From: Hymenochaete sp. R1 | Lineage: Eukaryota > Basidiomycota > Agaricomycetes > Hymenochaetales > Hymenochaetaceae | DNA: 14,476 nt | Assembly (NCBI GenBank): GCA_019400425.1 | Contig: JAFREE010000302.1 | Span: 1-14,476 of the forward strand | Direction of reading: 5' to 3' | Part shown: in pieces, positions 1 to 9,879 of the stretch | Layout: every line of letters starts with the position of its first letter | How positions within the stretch are numbered: the first letter of the stretch is position 1 | Position numbers and translations under genes: made by a program | The notes under the pieces: generated by a model | The model's database searches: none | What the model saw: the letters and a program-made list of their open reading frames with translations, nothing else | Told to the model about the DNA's origin: nothing

Positions 1-73
1 AGCCGTGGTTGAAGTTCGAGTGCAGCACGGCATCACGAAGACCTCCATCCCAAGTGTCTTGAAGAGAGCCATG
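1..73 (-). CDS. Possible partial coding exon running off the left edge (unidentified)
   Basis: On the minus strand one frame is open from about position 73 to the edge and reads DTWDGGLRDAVLHSNFNHG, which has the look of a conserved protein segment (several G, W, D and H). A possible 3' splice site (AATAG) lies just upstream of it. The plus strand is also open in the same register, and another minus frame starts with an ATG at 72, so neither strand nor frame is secure. I do not recognise the family. If real, the gene is transcribed leftward and its 5' part lies in the spacer to the right. The call rests only on the look of about 24 codons. Confidence 0.2.
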
Positions 74-544
74 CTATTCTTGTACGTGACTGACACTTGA
101 AGAGGCGATGATACTTTCAAAAACTCCTAAACAAGTTGTTTTCCTTGTACAATGTAAGCACTGAAGTAAAGTTCAAACAGTCTTTGTCCACCAGTAAGGA
201 GGAGAATGGTGAACGCCACCGTTATGATGTCCGCGCACAACGGTTCGCTGCTCACAATCCATCACTTGTTGAGACGAATGAACAGAACAATGGATTATTT
301 AGTGTATGTCAGGCTACTCGCAGTCCGAGCACAATCATAGGTCACGCGTACGGTGGAAATGAGCGAAGGAACGCGACAGTCACAAATCACGTGTTATGAA
401 TGTCACAGTCGCGTACCTTAGATGCCCCTCTCTTGTGCACACCTCCGAATACGTGAATGACACAGCTAAATCTACTATGAATACCTCTTGGGATAAATTA
501 AGTTGTAGAAGGTATAGTATATTTTCCCCAAGTCTGATAGATCC
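74..544. other. Intergenic spacer, left of EMC1
   Basis: I find no convincing gene here. The open frames are short, lack recognisable motifs and overlap one another. The segment presumably holds the 3' UTR and polyadenylation region of EMC1 at its right end (AT-rich around 515-535). If the left-edge exon is real, it also holds that gene's promoter. Two palindromic hexamers stand out: ACGCGT at 344-349, the core of the yeast MCB element, and CACGTG at 388-393, a bHLH-type E-box core. Hexamers of this kind also occur by chance. Confidence 0.5.
372..413. repeat. Imperfect inverted repeat around a CACGTG core
   Basis: The left arm CGCGACAGTCAC (372-383) and the right arm GTCACAGTCGCG (402-413) are complementary at 10 of 12 positions. 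The 18-nt spacer contains the palindrome CACGTG (388-393), nearly centred. It could be a dyad protein-binding site or a weak hairpin. No function is shown by the sequence. Confidence 0.4.
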
Positions 545-3500
545 TCAGTACCATTGCTCCCTTATTCGTTTCCTTTTCACCATCGGCCTCGTCACAAAGA
601 TTGCCACCGTTAGGGCTCCAATCGTGAGTACGAGTTGAGCCTTGTTGAAGTTTTCGTTGAGAATGTCAAATGTTCCACTTGGTGAAACGCGAGATACGAA
701 AAGGTCCAGACCAGCACTGAACACAAGCGTTGTGGACTCCAGGAGAGAAGGTGACGTAATTATTAGGCGGGTGTTTAAGACCTGATGATAGTTGAGTTCG
801 ATTGTCTTGCCGATAAAAGGGATCAGAACGCACCTGGTAAGTGTGTGAAATGGCGCGGCGCGGATCATCGGGAATGAGCGGGTCATACTGGATGAGGCGT
901 TCTTCCTGCTGCTCTTCGGAAGTGGGTTTTCGTTTAGGTCGGCGTGGATCGAAGATACGTCGAGGGTAGGTCTGAATCTGACCCTTCGAATTCGCGACTG
1001 TCAAAAGAGTTATCAAACGTACACCCTTAACATAAGCTTTCGAAAACAAACTTATGAGGTCCTTCGTAGCCATTCCGAACTTCGTTGACGTAGTCGTCAT
1101 TGCCGAGATGGCATATGGAAATACATAAGTCTGCTCGTAGATCGTAATATGGGCAATTCTATCGTAATACACGGACGATTCCGAACTTGACATTGGTTCA
1201 GCATCATCCTTGTATAGAGATTGGAAGCCAAACGCATACCTCTTAGTTTTGTCATTGACTTCCATTCCCTCATACAATTCTACGGAAACAATGTGCTGAC
1301 TCTTTGCTTGGCCACCTGACACATCGTCGTTGTAGTAAGTATACAATAGCCAATTTTCTGTGAGCACCGCTTTAACGTCGCATATTCCTCTTGACGACGG
1401 AACTTGGGCGCGATAGGCTATCGTGCCTTTGGCTCCGTCGACGAGGTATATCCCGCAAACTGGAACAAGCGCATCTCCTTCCGCGACTTTTGACTTCTCA
1501 AGAGTGAGATAACCCACAATATGCGGGTTGAGATATTTATAGAGCGTGCTTCGGTCAGCTAAGACCTTCCCAAGGGAAGCGACAGGTTCCCCCGCAGGCC
1601 TTCGGAACGAACGGAGAATTCGTGCGCTTGGTGGAAAGGCAGTTGTGTACGTTGGGTATGCAACATGTTTGCCCGTGAACGATAGATCAGGGTCAATTTG
1701 GTGGCCAAGAATGCGTCCAGAAGCCTGAAGAGGAAAGTGGAGGTTCGAAGCAATAGACCGGAAAGTTTGAAAAGAAGCCTCGGAATCCGGAAGGAGATAG
1801 ATCTTCATGGATTTAGTAATTGATAGGCGATGCAAAAAAGAGATTGACGCACTTGCAAGAATTTGTCTAGAAGCAGAACGGTTTTATTCTGATCTTGAAG
1901 CATGAACGCGCCAGTAATTTCATCCTTCACAATGTCGATGCCCTCCAAAGCGCCGCCCGTTGGCTTCTCCATCTCCTTATTCATACCGTTGAGCGGGTTG
2001 ATTTCAAACAGCACGGTATCGACCAAGCCCTTGATTTTCGATTAGATAGCTCTTGCTTCTCAAATACAAAGATCGCTCACATTGTTTGCGAATCGTTGGG
2101 TAATGAGCACAATTTGTGGTTCAGCACTATCACCAACTGGATTGGTCTCGAATATCTTCAGTGGCACGTGTCGTGCTCCGACTTTATTTGCCCAACCTGA
2201 TCCTAGTATGCGTTTCCATAACACTGATCCCGAGCTTGAGTCAATCCCGAACACTACACCATGGCGCGTAGCCGCAATGATAACTTTCCGCATCCCGAAT
2301 GTGTCACGAACGAGGGAGGAGTTCGATAATCTGGGAGCTGCAATAGCGGAGTCATAGGAACCAGTCGCGAACCGTTTGATAAAAGAAAGAATATACGACG
2401 GGAAGTCCTGAGTCGCTAATGTGAGTTTTTATGAAGTACAGTTGAAACCTCAGAAAACTAAGGCTGACCTTTGCGTCTATAAATTGCTTATGAACACGCT
2501 CGAAAAACGTTTCAGAGCCATCACTTGTATGTGCGAGGGCTGATTGCTTCTCTGGTAAGTCTACCATTGCAGCGATCTCGACTTCTGAGAGCGCTTCTTC
2601 GCGCGTCCATTGCAATCGGTCATGTTGCCAAACTAGAACGGAGCCTGTGCTTGTAGTTAAAACGAATCGTCCAATGATGACGTTTGGGTTTGGATGAGCG
2701 GCATCGAGCGCTGCCTTGATGTACCTTAGTGATAGATACCATTGAGAAACATAGATGTAGCTCACATGGGTTATAACACCATGCGTGGAAGATTCAAAGG
2801 GCATCGTATAACCCCTAACCATGCCTTGTCCGTTCGCGGCGTGTGGGGCATAGATATGAGCAGACGCAGTCTGGAGGCTACCGATCAGTAAGTCGAACGG
2901 TATTAGAAGGATACGGGACTACCTGCAAAACGTTTGACCAAAATACCCTTCCTATATAAGGATTTCCGTCTTTATCCAGTCCACCAGCATACGACGATTC
3001 AGAATGTTTCTCGGAATGTGCCTGCCCATCAAAATATGTCAGATACTTAAACTCAGATTCAGATAATTTAATATGTACCGATTCTTCAAATTCCCAGATG
3101 AGCGAGACACCCCGACTATCCCTATCCATCTTAAGTGCCATTGCACTTCCGTCTTCCCCTAGTGCGACGAAGTGCCCGAACTCGTTCAACCCAATATTAA
3201 GGATCTTCTTGAACGTCGCGCCCTTCAGGGCTTTCGGCTGGCCCCGCATTTCTGGGTTCAAATTCGCGAATCGAATCTGGCTTTGCTTTGGCGCGGACGC
3301 ACTAAACTCTAGCCAGACTATTAGAGGATCCCCGGAGGTGATATCAGAAAGGACAAGGAAGTCCGTTAAGCCGTTGTATATAGCTGAAGGTATGTGAGCT
3401 GATGCTTTCTCAATCCCGTCCGCAGCAGAGATCGCGGAAATGTATAAAGAGTAGGACGCGATAGACTTGACGAGGCCAATAGCGTAGACTGTGTCGTGCG

Positions 3501-4264
3501 TGCAGGCCAGTCTAGAGTATATGATAGAAGGGCTAAAATACATGGTAAGTCGTGATTAAATCAAAATGAACGAGAAGACGTACGCTCTATCAGGTGAAAC
3601 CCATTCCCACTTCACGGTTCCCGAAAGCGAGTCAATGCTACGCACGGAGTTGCCATTCGTGAGCACAAATAAGTCAGTCAACCGCTCCCCATTATCGGCC
3701 TTGGAGAACGTAAGGTGTGTGCCGACGTCCGTCGGTTCAAACAGAAGACCAGCTTCAGGCTTGTGGAGGCGCTTTTCCGAGATGAGATCACCACTGGCTA
3801 CATCGAATGAACGGAAGGTTGAGCCTCCAGGACCCGACAAGGTCGCGATGACTACACGTCATATCAATCAACGAACCCGAAGGACAGTGATGAAACGCAC
3901 CGTTCCCAGATGCACGATAGCTAATCAATGGGTCTTCTGCATCAAATGCGAATCTCCATGCTGAATTTTTCAAAGTAAGCTCTAACGAACACTCAACGTT
4001 ATTCATCAACCCACAAATATCACCATTCGCCGCATCAAGAGCTGCGAGCACGTTGGCGTTAGTTGCACTTAAAACGACGCTCTTGGTTATTTTATTTGTT
4101 CCGTTCTTTGATTTAAATCGATGGAAAGACGGTTCAGATGAGTCTGAGTGAGTGATAGGCAAGCCCATGAGAGGCTTATGCCAATCTACAACGCCGGCTT
4201 CTGACGCGTGGAGGGCGAAGGTGAAGGGAAGAAGACCCAAGAGAAGCCAGAACACGAACATCAT
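545..4264 (-). CDS. EMC1: ER membrane protein complex subunit 1 (EMC1)
   Basis: EMC1 is the large subunit of the ER membrane protein complex, an insertase for tail-anchored and multipass membrane proteins; most of it lies in the ER lumen. Inferred exons: 4264-4015, 3960-3901, 3851-3584, 3532-2923, 2870-2766, 2714-2469, 2407-2081, 2029-1853, 1802-1052, 997-834, 781-545. They give 1064 residues, near the roughly 1000 usual for the family. The N-terminus (MMFVFWLLLGLLPFTFALHA) is a signal peptide. Residues 20 to about 750 hold PQQ-like propeller repeats such as NVLAALDAANGDI, LSGPGGSTFRSFD and FGIDSSSGSVLWK. The C-terminal DUF1620 region carries DPRRPKRKP, YDPLIPDDPRR and SPSLLESTTLVF. One membrane helix (about 1034-1054) precedes the basic tail KRKRIREQWY. 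All ten introns are GT-AG and 49-61 bp. Two donors are weak: GTCAGC at 2468 and GTTTGT at 1051. Several introns are stop-free multiples of three, so an unspliced reading wrongly adds residues. Identity is secure; single splice sites are inferred. Confidence 0.95.
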
Positions 4265-4503
4265 CGTGTTTCGACGCTGTTGACTCCGTCAGTGCATGAA
4301 GGTATTTCTGTAGAAAGAAAGCTTGAAACATTAAACTCACCTCTCTCCTGCTCCAGTTGCTTCGGACTCGACCGTCGTTCTTCTTGCCGGGTGTCAACGT
4401 TTGAGATGGTCCGGGATACCATGGGTTAGTGCCGATCATCATCGATCGACATGGCTTTAGCCGCAGTAATAATTCGTCAAATCGAACTCTACCAACGACC
4501 ATC
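4265..4503. promoter_or_regulatory. Bidirectional promoter between EMC1 and PPG1
   Basis: Only 239 bp separate the two divergent start codons, so both 5' UTRs and both core promoters must fit here. I see no clear TATA box. The segment includes an ATG at 4429 in frame with the phosphatase, which would add 25 residues (see that gene). Confidence 0.6.
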
Positions 4504-5834
4504 ATGCCCTCATTCGACCCGGATAGATATATCGCACAACTACGAGAATGTAAACACCTCCCAGAAGCAGACATGAAGCTACTTTGTGACCGAGTTCGGT
4601 CACTTCTTTTAGAAGAGTCCAACATTCAGCCCGTATCAGCCCCAGTTACCATCTGTGGTGACATACATGGTCAATTCTGGGATTTATTGGAGCTTCTGAG
4701 GAGAGGGGGCGAGTTGGAAGAGACGAAGGGAAGCTATGTGTTTATGGTGGGTGCGTGGATTAGTTGACTGTTGAAAACGCTCATGACTCATTATGTATGG
4801 CGCTGATGATTATTCAGGGTGACTTCGTGGATAGGGGATTCTATAGCCTTGAGACGGTATCATTGTTATTTGCTATGAAAGCTAGGTATGAATGCACCAT
4901 ATTCAGATTGCTTTGGTCGCTCATTGGCTTCTTAAGATATCCAGACAGAGTGGTCCTTCTACGCGGTAATCACGAAAGTCGACAAATAACTCAAGTGTAT
5001 GGTTTTTATGGTACGCCGACTAAACTCCAAACGCTTGCAGAATTTGATGGTTTGTTAATAGATGAATGTCAGCAGAAGTACGGGAGTGCAACTGTCTGGA
5101 AAGCTTGCTGCAGTGTGTTTGACTATCTGAATCTAGCTGCAGTATGTCGTAATATTCTCGTTGAAGTCAACGTCCAATTGATTTATACACAATAGATTAT
5201 CGACGGCGAAACTCTTTGCGTGCATGGCGGGTTGTCTCCTGACATCAGAACGCTAGATCAAATCCGCGTTCTTTCTCGAAGCCAAGAGATCCCTCACGAA
5301 GGTGCATTCTGCGGTGAGTTGAAACATAGATCCACCTAAGACAGGGCAATTCCAACGATACTTCCCAGACTTGATGTGGTCAGATCCAGATGACATTGAG
5401 AACTGGGCTGTTAGTCCACGGGGAGCCGGCTGGCTCTTTGGCGGTAATGTCACCCACGAAGTGAGCTGTCTACAATGTTTTAAGCTGTGATTCAAACTTA
5501 AATTCTGTTTCACAGTTCAACCACGTCAACTCTCTTCGCTTGATCGCTCGTGCACATCAGCTGGTACAGGAAGGGTACAAGTTTATGTTTGACGACGCAC
5601 TCGTTACAGTCTGGAGCGCACCAAACTACTGTTACCGGTGTGGGAACTTGGCGTCGATATTAACCATTAGCGAAGATGAGTCAAGGTCGTTTACGGTGTA
5701 TAGTGCGGCGGAAGAGAATGCCAAGGATGAAACTATGGCTGCGGGGAGAAAGATGGTATGTATTTTCAATATCCGTGCCATTGGATGATGTCGGTTCTGA
5801 CAAGTCCTAGAACAACATGCAGTACTTTGTATAA
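4504..5834 (+). CDS. PPG1: PP2A-like serine/threonine phosphatase catalytic subunit, Ppg1 type
   Basis: This is a metal-dependent PPP-family phosphatase. Yeast Ppg1 acts with the STRIPAK-like Far complex and restrains mitophagy. Exons: 4504-4746, 4818-4885, 4937-5010, 5062-5141, 5196-5313, 5369-5460, 5516-5755, 5811-5834. They give 312 residues, a normal PP2A length. Every signature motif is intact: GDIHG (52-56), GDFVDRG (82-88), RGNHESR (113-119), HGG with H165, [10 protein letters not shown] (210-219), RAHQ with H239 and CYRCGN (264-269). Introns are 51-71 bp, all GT-AG. The last intron (5756-5810, GTATGT to CCTAG) leads to a 24-bp exon encoding NNMQYFV, matching the family's C-terminal YFL except for the last residue. 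The start at 4504 gives the usual short N-terminus and has A at -3; the in-frame ATG at 4429 would add an atypical leader. The assignment to Ppg1, rather than PP2A, PP4 or Sit4/PP6, rests on recalled similarity to fungal Ppg1 (for example [11 protein letters not shown]). Confidence 0.92.
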
Positions 5835-6051
5835 TAATGTCATACGATACCGGAAATCCATAGGTGATTCGCCTTTCTCTTTTGCTTTCGATCTTTTTGC
5901 AATAGTTGTAAGCTCCGTCCAGAGCCATCCGATAATCAAGCTTCTGAATATCAGGCAATCATTTTACGTCTGCCTTCCCCGTCGTAGAATACGCTTTCTT
6001 ACCAAAACGAGCTCTTCTCACCAGTGGATTGAATGATCGAACTCAGATGGC

Positions 6052-6076
6052 CAAATATTCTCTGTCAGAATATTTG
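6052..6076. repeat. Perfect 10-bp inverted repeat with 5-nt spacer
   Basis: CAAATATTCT (6052-6061) and AGAATATTTG (6067-6076) are exact reverse complements around CTGTC. The site lies 218 bp past the PPG1 stop and about 335 bp before the next start codon. It could be a regulatory dyad for the trehalose gene or a small hairpin in the PPG1 3' end. TTC and GAA triplets occur in the arms but not with heat-shock-element spacing. Confidence 0.6.
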
Positions 6077-6341
6077 TGTAATTGCCTTGAATCGATGCGA
6101 TTGAAATCATCGAACGTGCTCGAACGAGAGGTCGGATCGACTGTGGTGGGGAATTCTCGGCTTTACGGCTGCCAGCGCGCGGTGTGGTCATCGACTCCGT
6201 CATACGCCTTCTTAAGCAGCGCATATGACTGTATGCGCTCTTGACCTCACTTTCCCATCTTCTTCCACTTCTATCTCATCCATCCCCTCTTGTTTCTCTT
6301 CCAAGTCCTTGTTTCTATCACTGTCCACTCGCTCTCTATTG

Positions 6342-6398
6342 GTATGAGCTCTTTTAGATGTATGCGTCTCACTTTATATCTTTGCGGCCAACGCACAG
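6342..6398 (+). other. Probable 5'-UTR intron containing a short upstream ORF
   Basis: GTATGAG at 6342 and a 3' site ending GCACAG at 6398 would define a 57-bp intron, the same size as the others in the window. It lies between the pyrimidine-rich tract and the start codon at 6411. Its 5' end carries an ATG (6344) opening a 19-residue ORF that stops at 6401-6403, eight bases before the main start. Splicing would remove that upstream ATG. This is inferred from splice consensus only. Confidence 0.4.
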
Positions 6399-6410
6399 GT
6401 TAAGCTTGTA

Positions 6411-9400
6411 ATGTTTGCAGCACACAGGACGATAATTGCCTCCCTCTTCCTTCCAGAGACTGTCTTTCTCGGTGACGATTCCGAAGCTTCGACCCCGACC
6501 CACGTCGAGGAACAGAATGGAGCAAAAATTGCAGCCCATCGGTTGCTCAATGGTGCTCCCTCCACACCGCAGGGGCCAAAGCCTCCTTCATTTACGAGAA
6601 CATTCTCCGGCATGACACCTGTTCCGCAGGCACCAAGAAGTATCGTTCAAGACCTCACGGACAAGGTAAGCTTAAGCTATAAATGGTCTCTTAAGCGTGT
6701 CTACTCCAACAATGATTTTTACCAGTCAAGAGCACATTCTCCGAATACCCTTGCTTCGCCCGGTCAGAATGACAACAACCCGTTTACCAATGCCGCCATC
6801 TCCAACCCACTTTCTGCTGCTGTCAGTGCCCTTGTCGGCTTCTCTGATGTATCGTCCCCCGGTGTATCCCTCAAAGGCAGCGACAGTCCTCAAGCATCAT
6901 TTGCGCGTAAATCACCGCCCAGCTCTGAGCGCCTGCAGCGTCGTCTGACACGGAAATCCCGCTCTTCATCTCGTCGGCCGGGTCCAAACGGTCTTTCGTT
7001 TGACCAAGCTTCCCATGCAAAATGGCACATTGAACCAAACTCCCATTGTAACGGAGGTTTAAGGAATGCCGTCAACAGTGTCTCAGACAGGTTGAAACGG
7101 AAGCTCTGGATAGGGGTGCTCGGCACACCAACAGACGGGATGGAGAACAGAACAAGGAAAGAGATCGAGGGAAGGATGATGAGCGAAGCAAACTGTTCAC
7201 CAGTGTGGATACCAGACGAGGAATTTTCCAGAAGTTACGATGGGTTCTGTCACCAGGTGCTCTGGCCTTGCTTGCATTACGCCGTTCCTGATGCCCCTAA
7301 GACAAAGAACTTCTACGAGAGCGAGAACTGGGCACAGTATTGCGCTGTTAATCAAAAGTTCGCTGATGCGATTGTCGCTTACTACGAGGAGGGAGACATA
7401 AGTGAGTAACTACCCGATTGTTCTCACGTAGAATGAATCATACTAAAATGATGTTATGCCAGTTTGGGTGAATGACTATCACCTTATGCTCGTGCCATCG
7501 ATGGTTAGAGAGGCCCTTCCAAGCGCGTGCATAGGCTACTTCATGCATGTTGCTTTCCCATCGTCGGAGATTTTCCGTTGTCTCGCGGTTCGCAAACAGC
7601 TTCTCCAAGGGATGCTCGCCGCCGACCTGATTGGCTTTCAAACGGCCAACTTTGCGCGGCATTTCCGCCAGACTGTATCACGTATCCTCGCTCTCGAATC
7701 TTTACCAAAGGGTATTCAGACCGAGAGTCGCTTTGTGGATGTCGCTGTCTTCCCAATGGGTATTGATGTCAAGAGGCTTAGTCAAAGGCGGAAAGAGTTG
7801 GAAGTCGCGGAATGGGTCTTACATTTGAAGGAGAGATATGCAGGATTGAAATTGATTGTCGCGCGAGACAAACTCGATGAAGTTGCAGGGATACGTCATA
7901 AGATCCGCGCCTTTGAAGCGTTTTTAGAATCTAACCCGAGCTGGCGGGGCAAAGTTTCCCTCATCCAAGTTGCCCTTTCAACAACCGAAGAGAATGAGCT
8001 GTCTGCTGCAGTCGTTGAGCTCGTGGCTCGAGTGAATGCAAGATTTGGCTCACTCACGTATACTCCCGCGATCTTCCTCCATACAGATGAAATGACGTTT
8101 GGTCAGTATCTCGCACTTCTAACTGCGGCCGATGCTTTCCTCGTTACGAGTCTTCGTGAAGGCATGGCTCTTCGGGCGCACGAGTTCGTAGCCTGCCAGG
8201 AGTCCCAGTCCACTACTCGACCATCTCCACTTATCCTCTCCGAATTTGCCGGCTCGTACTCCTACTCTGGTTTCCGTGCGTGTCTTCCGGTCAACCCTTG
8301 GGATACACGCGGAGCATCGCAGGCAATCAAAGCAGCTCTTACCATGGATGACGAGGAGGCTCGAAGGAGATGGAAAGACCTATTCGCACACGTCATTACG
8401 CAGACCGCACAGGCATTTGTGGGCGCATTCCTCACGAGGTGCCTGCGCGTGCATATGGAGCATGAAAATGCACGTGCGGACGTAGATGCCAACCCGCGGG
8501 AGAGGGCTCCGACTCTTGATCTTGAGAGAGTTTTACCCAAGTACCGACATGCTTCAAGGAGGTTACTCATCGTTGACTTCGAACATACACTCTGGGCGAG
8601 GGATCACAGAAAGAAGGATGAAGGACCCCCGAAAGAGCCTATTGAAGTTATCCAGGAGCTTGTCAAAGATCCGAAAAATGAAGTATGGGTACTCAGCGGT
8701 CTTCCTCGTTGGAAAGGTAGCCCACTTGACTTAATCAAGAAGAACGCCCCACAAGCAGGCATTGTGTGAGTCCCTAAAACTCTATCAGTTCGTGAGCGGT
8801 TTTCACCTGTATTGCTGGGTCGTAGTGCCGAGAACGGTTGTTTCTTGAAACCTCGTGGTGAAGCTTCTGAATGGGTTGATGCCATCTCTCACCTCAATAT
8901 AAGTTGGAAAGCGTCGTGTATTGAAATGCTACAATACGTAAGTGTTTACTCAAGTGAACGCACAGCGTATATCTAGTAGCTTGTCAACATTCGTCTTCTA
9001 GTTCTCAGAGCGTACACCCGGCTCTGTGATCGAAGAGCGCGAAGCATCGATTGTATGGCGCTTTTGGACGGGCTCCACATCCTCTCGCGATTCGCCAGCA
9101 GAAAGACAAACAACAGACCGCCAGTGGGCTCAGCGTCAAGCCGCAGAAGCGCAAAACCATATTTTCGATAGGTATGATTCTATAGCACGTTGAAGTCAAA
9201 AGCACCCAGTAACAGATATGTTTTGCTTCAGTCTTGGAGAAAAGTATGGTCTGCGTATCATCCCAGGCTCAAACGCTTTCCTTGTCCTCCCGAACAATGT
9301 TTCTCGCTCCACAGCAGTTGGTGCTATCCTTTCACCGACACCTCTTACCCCTTCACTCGCATCTCCCGTGCAAGGAACCTTCGCATCTTACGCTCGAACT

Positions 9401-9661
9401 CAAACGCAGTGGCCATTGGATGGGCAAGACTCGCTTGGGTTTGACGCAGATGCGGAACTCGGGTACGATTTCATACTGTGCATGAGTGGGGATGAGAAAT
9501 TGCTGAGAAGGTTGAACGAGGTCGAGACAGCAGAGACAGTAAGCTGTGGAGAGCGGGGAAGAGTCGGAGGGCATTACGCTGGGCCAATGACAGACGCTAA
9601 GTGGGTCATAGAGCAAAGTGAAGTGAGGGGGGTGTTGACTACGTTGGCTAATGCGAAATGA
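6411..9661 (+). CDS. Regulatory subunit of the trehalose-6-phosphate synthase/phosphatase complex, Tsl1/Tps3-like
   Basis: In yeast, Tsl1 and Tps3 are non-catalytic scaffolds joining Tps1 (synthase) and Tps2 (phosphatase) in the cytosol. Exons: 6411-6665, 6726-7401, 7463-8765, 8826-8937, 9002-9171, 9232-9661 (981 residues). The N-terminus has TIIASLFLPETV, like the IVASLFLP opening of Tsl1, then a Ser/Pro-rich linker to about 205. A GT20 synthase-like domain starts near 211 (KLWIGVLGTPTDG) and includes WVNDYHLMLVP (312-322), GYFMHVAFPSSE with H339, RDKLD (445-449) and LREGM (541-545). A HAD/TPP-like domain starts near 678 (LLIVDFEHTLW), with AENG (746-749), SERTPGS and YDFILCMSGDEKLLRRL. The phosphatase DxDGT motif is replaced by DFEHT (682-686), and the family's VHDYHL has N314 for H. 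The equivalent of the synthase nucleotide-binding Lys appears to be A452. This fits a regulatory paralogue rather than Tps2. Intron 1 (60 bp) is a stop-free multiple of three and is easily read through by mistake. A TACTAA branch site lies in intron 2 at 7441. Confidence 0.88.
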
Positions 9662-9879
9662 GATTTTCTGTATGAAAATTGTGAAGATGTAGAACGGGAA
9701 GCCTGGGATATGTGATCATTGGCTTGTGCGATATTTTCGTATTAAAGGGTATTGTAGAGTATTTGTTATTGTACACGGATCAACAGATGACTGGAACTGA
9801 CATTAACTATCTGTGGCTAAAGCGTGCAACTACGGACATGTGTGCGAGAGGCAATCATTAATCGTCATTATAGTCTTCA
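9662..9879. terminator. Convergent 3' region between the trehalose subunit gene and the SDR gene
   Basis: The two genes meet tail to tail with 218 bp between stop codons, so both 3' UTRs and polyadenylation signals lie here or overlap. The sequence is AT-rich (for example ATTTGTTATTG near 9760). I see no canonical AATAAA and no other feature. Confidence 0.45.

Larger units (their letters stand above)
5835..6410 (+). promoter_or_regulatory. PPG1 3' flank and promoter/5' UTR of the trehalose subunit gene
   Basis: No gene is seen in these 576 bp. The left part is AT-rich just after the PPG1 stop (TATAATAA at 5830) and probably holds its 3' UTR. From about 6241 to 6340 the plus strand is strongly pyrimidine-rich (TCTTCCACTTCTATCTCATC and similar), as is common just upstream of transcription starts in fungi. 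One CCCCT (6284-6288) matches the core of the yeast stress response element. A single copy of a 5-mer is weak evidence, though it would suit a trehalose gene. A 10-bp inverted repeat and a probable 5'-UTR intron are listed separately. Confidence 0.5.

Noticed and set aside
2871..2879. Alternative 3' splice site of EMC1 intron 4 at GGTAG (2878)
   Set aside because: It breaks the frame. The acceptor CTCCAG at 2871 keeps phase 0 and yields HIYAPHAANGQG, as expected for EMC1.
3098..3397. Plus-strand open frame of 99 codons
   Set aside because: It lies wholly opposite an EMC1 exon and has no motif. Other long frames opposite or within the trehalose and F-box exons (such as 8262-8570 and 13797-14258) were dismissed for the same reason.
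4429..4503. Upstream in-frame start for the phosphatase at 4429
   Set aside because: It would add 25 residues unlike the N-terminus of PP2A-type enzymes. The ATG at 4504 gives the expected short N-terminus and has a good -3 base.
5756..5788. Phosphatase ending by read-through as [10 protein letters not shown]
   Set aside because: A consensus intron (GTATGT, CTGAC branch, TAG) spans 5756-5810 and the next exon supplies the expected YF-type C-terminus.
6058..6070. Heat shock element inside the 6052-6076 dyad
   Set aside because: TTC and GAA are present but seven bases apart, which does not fit the alternating 5-bp units of a heat shock element.
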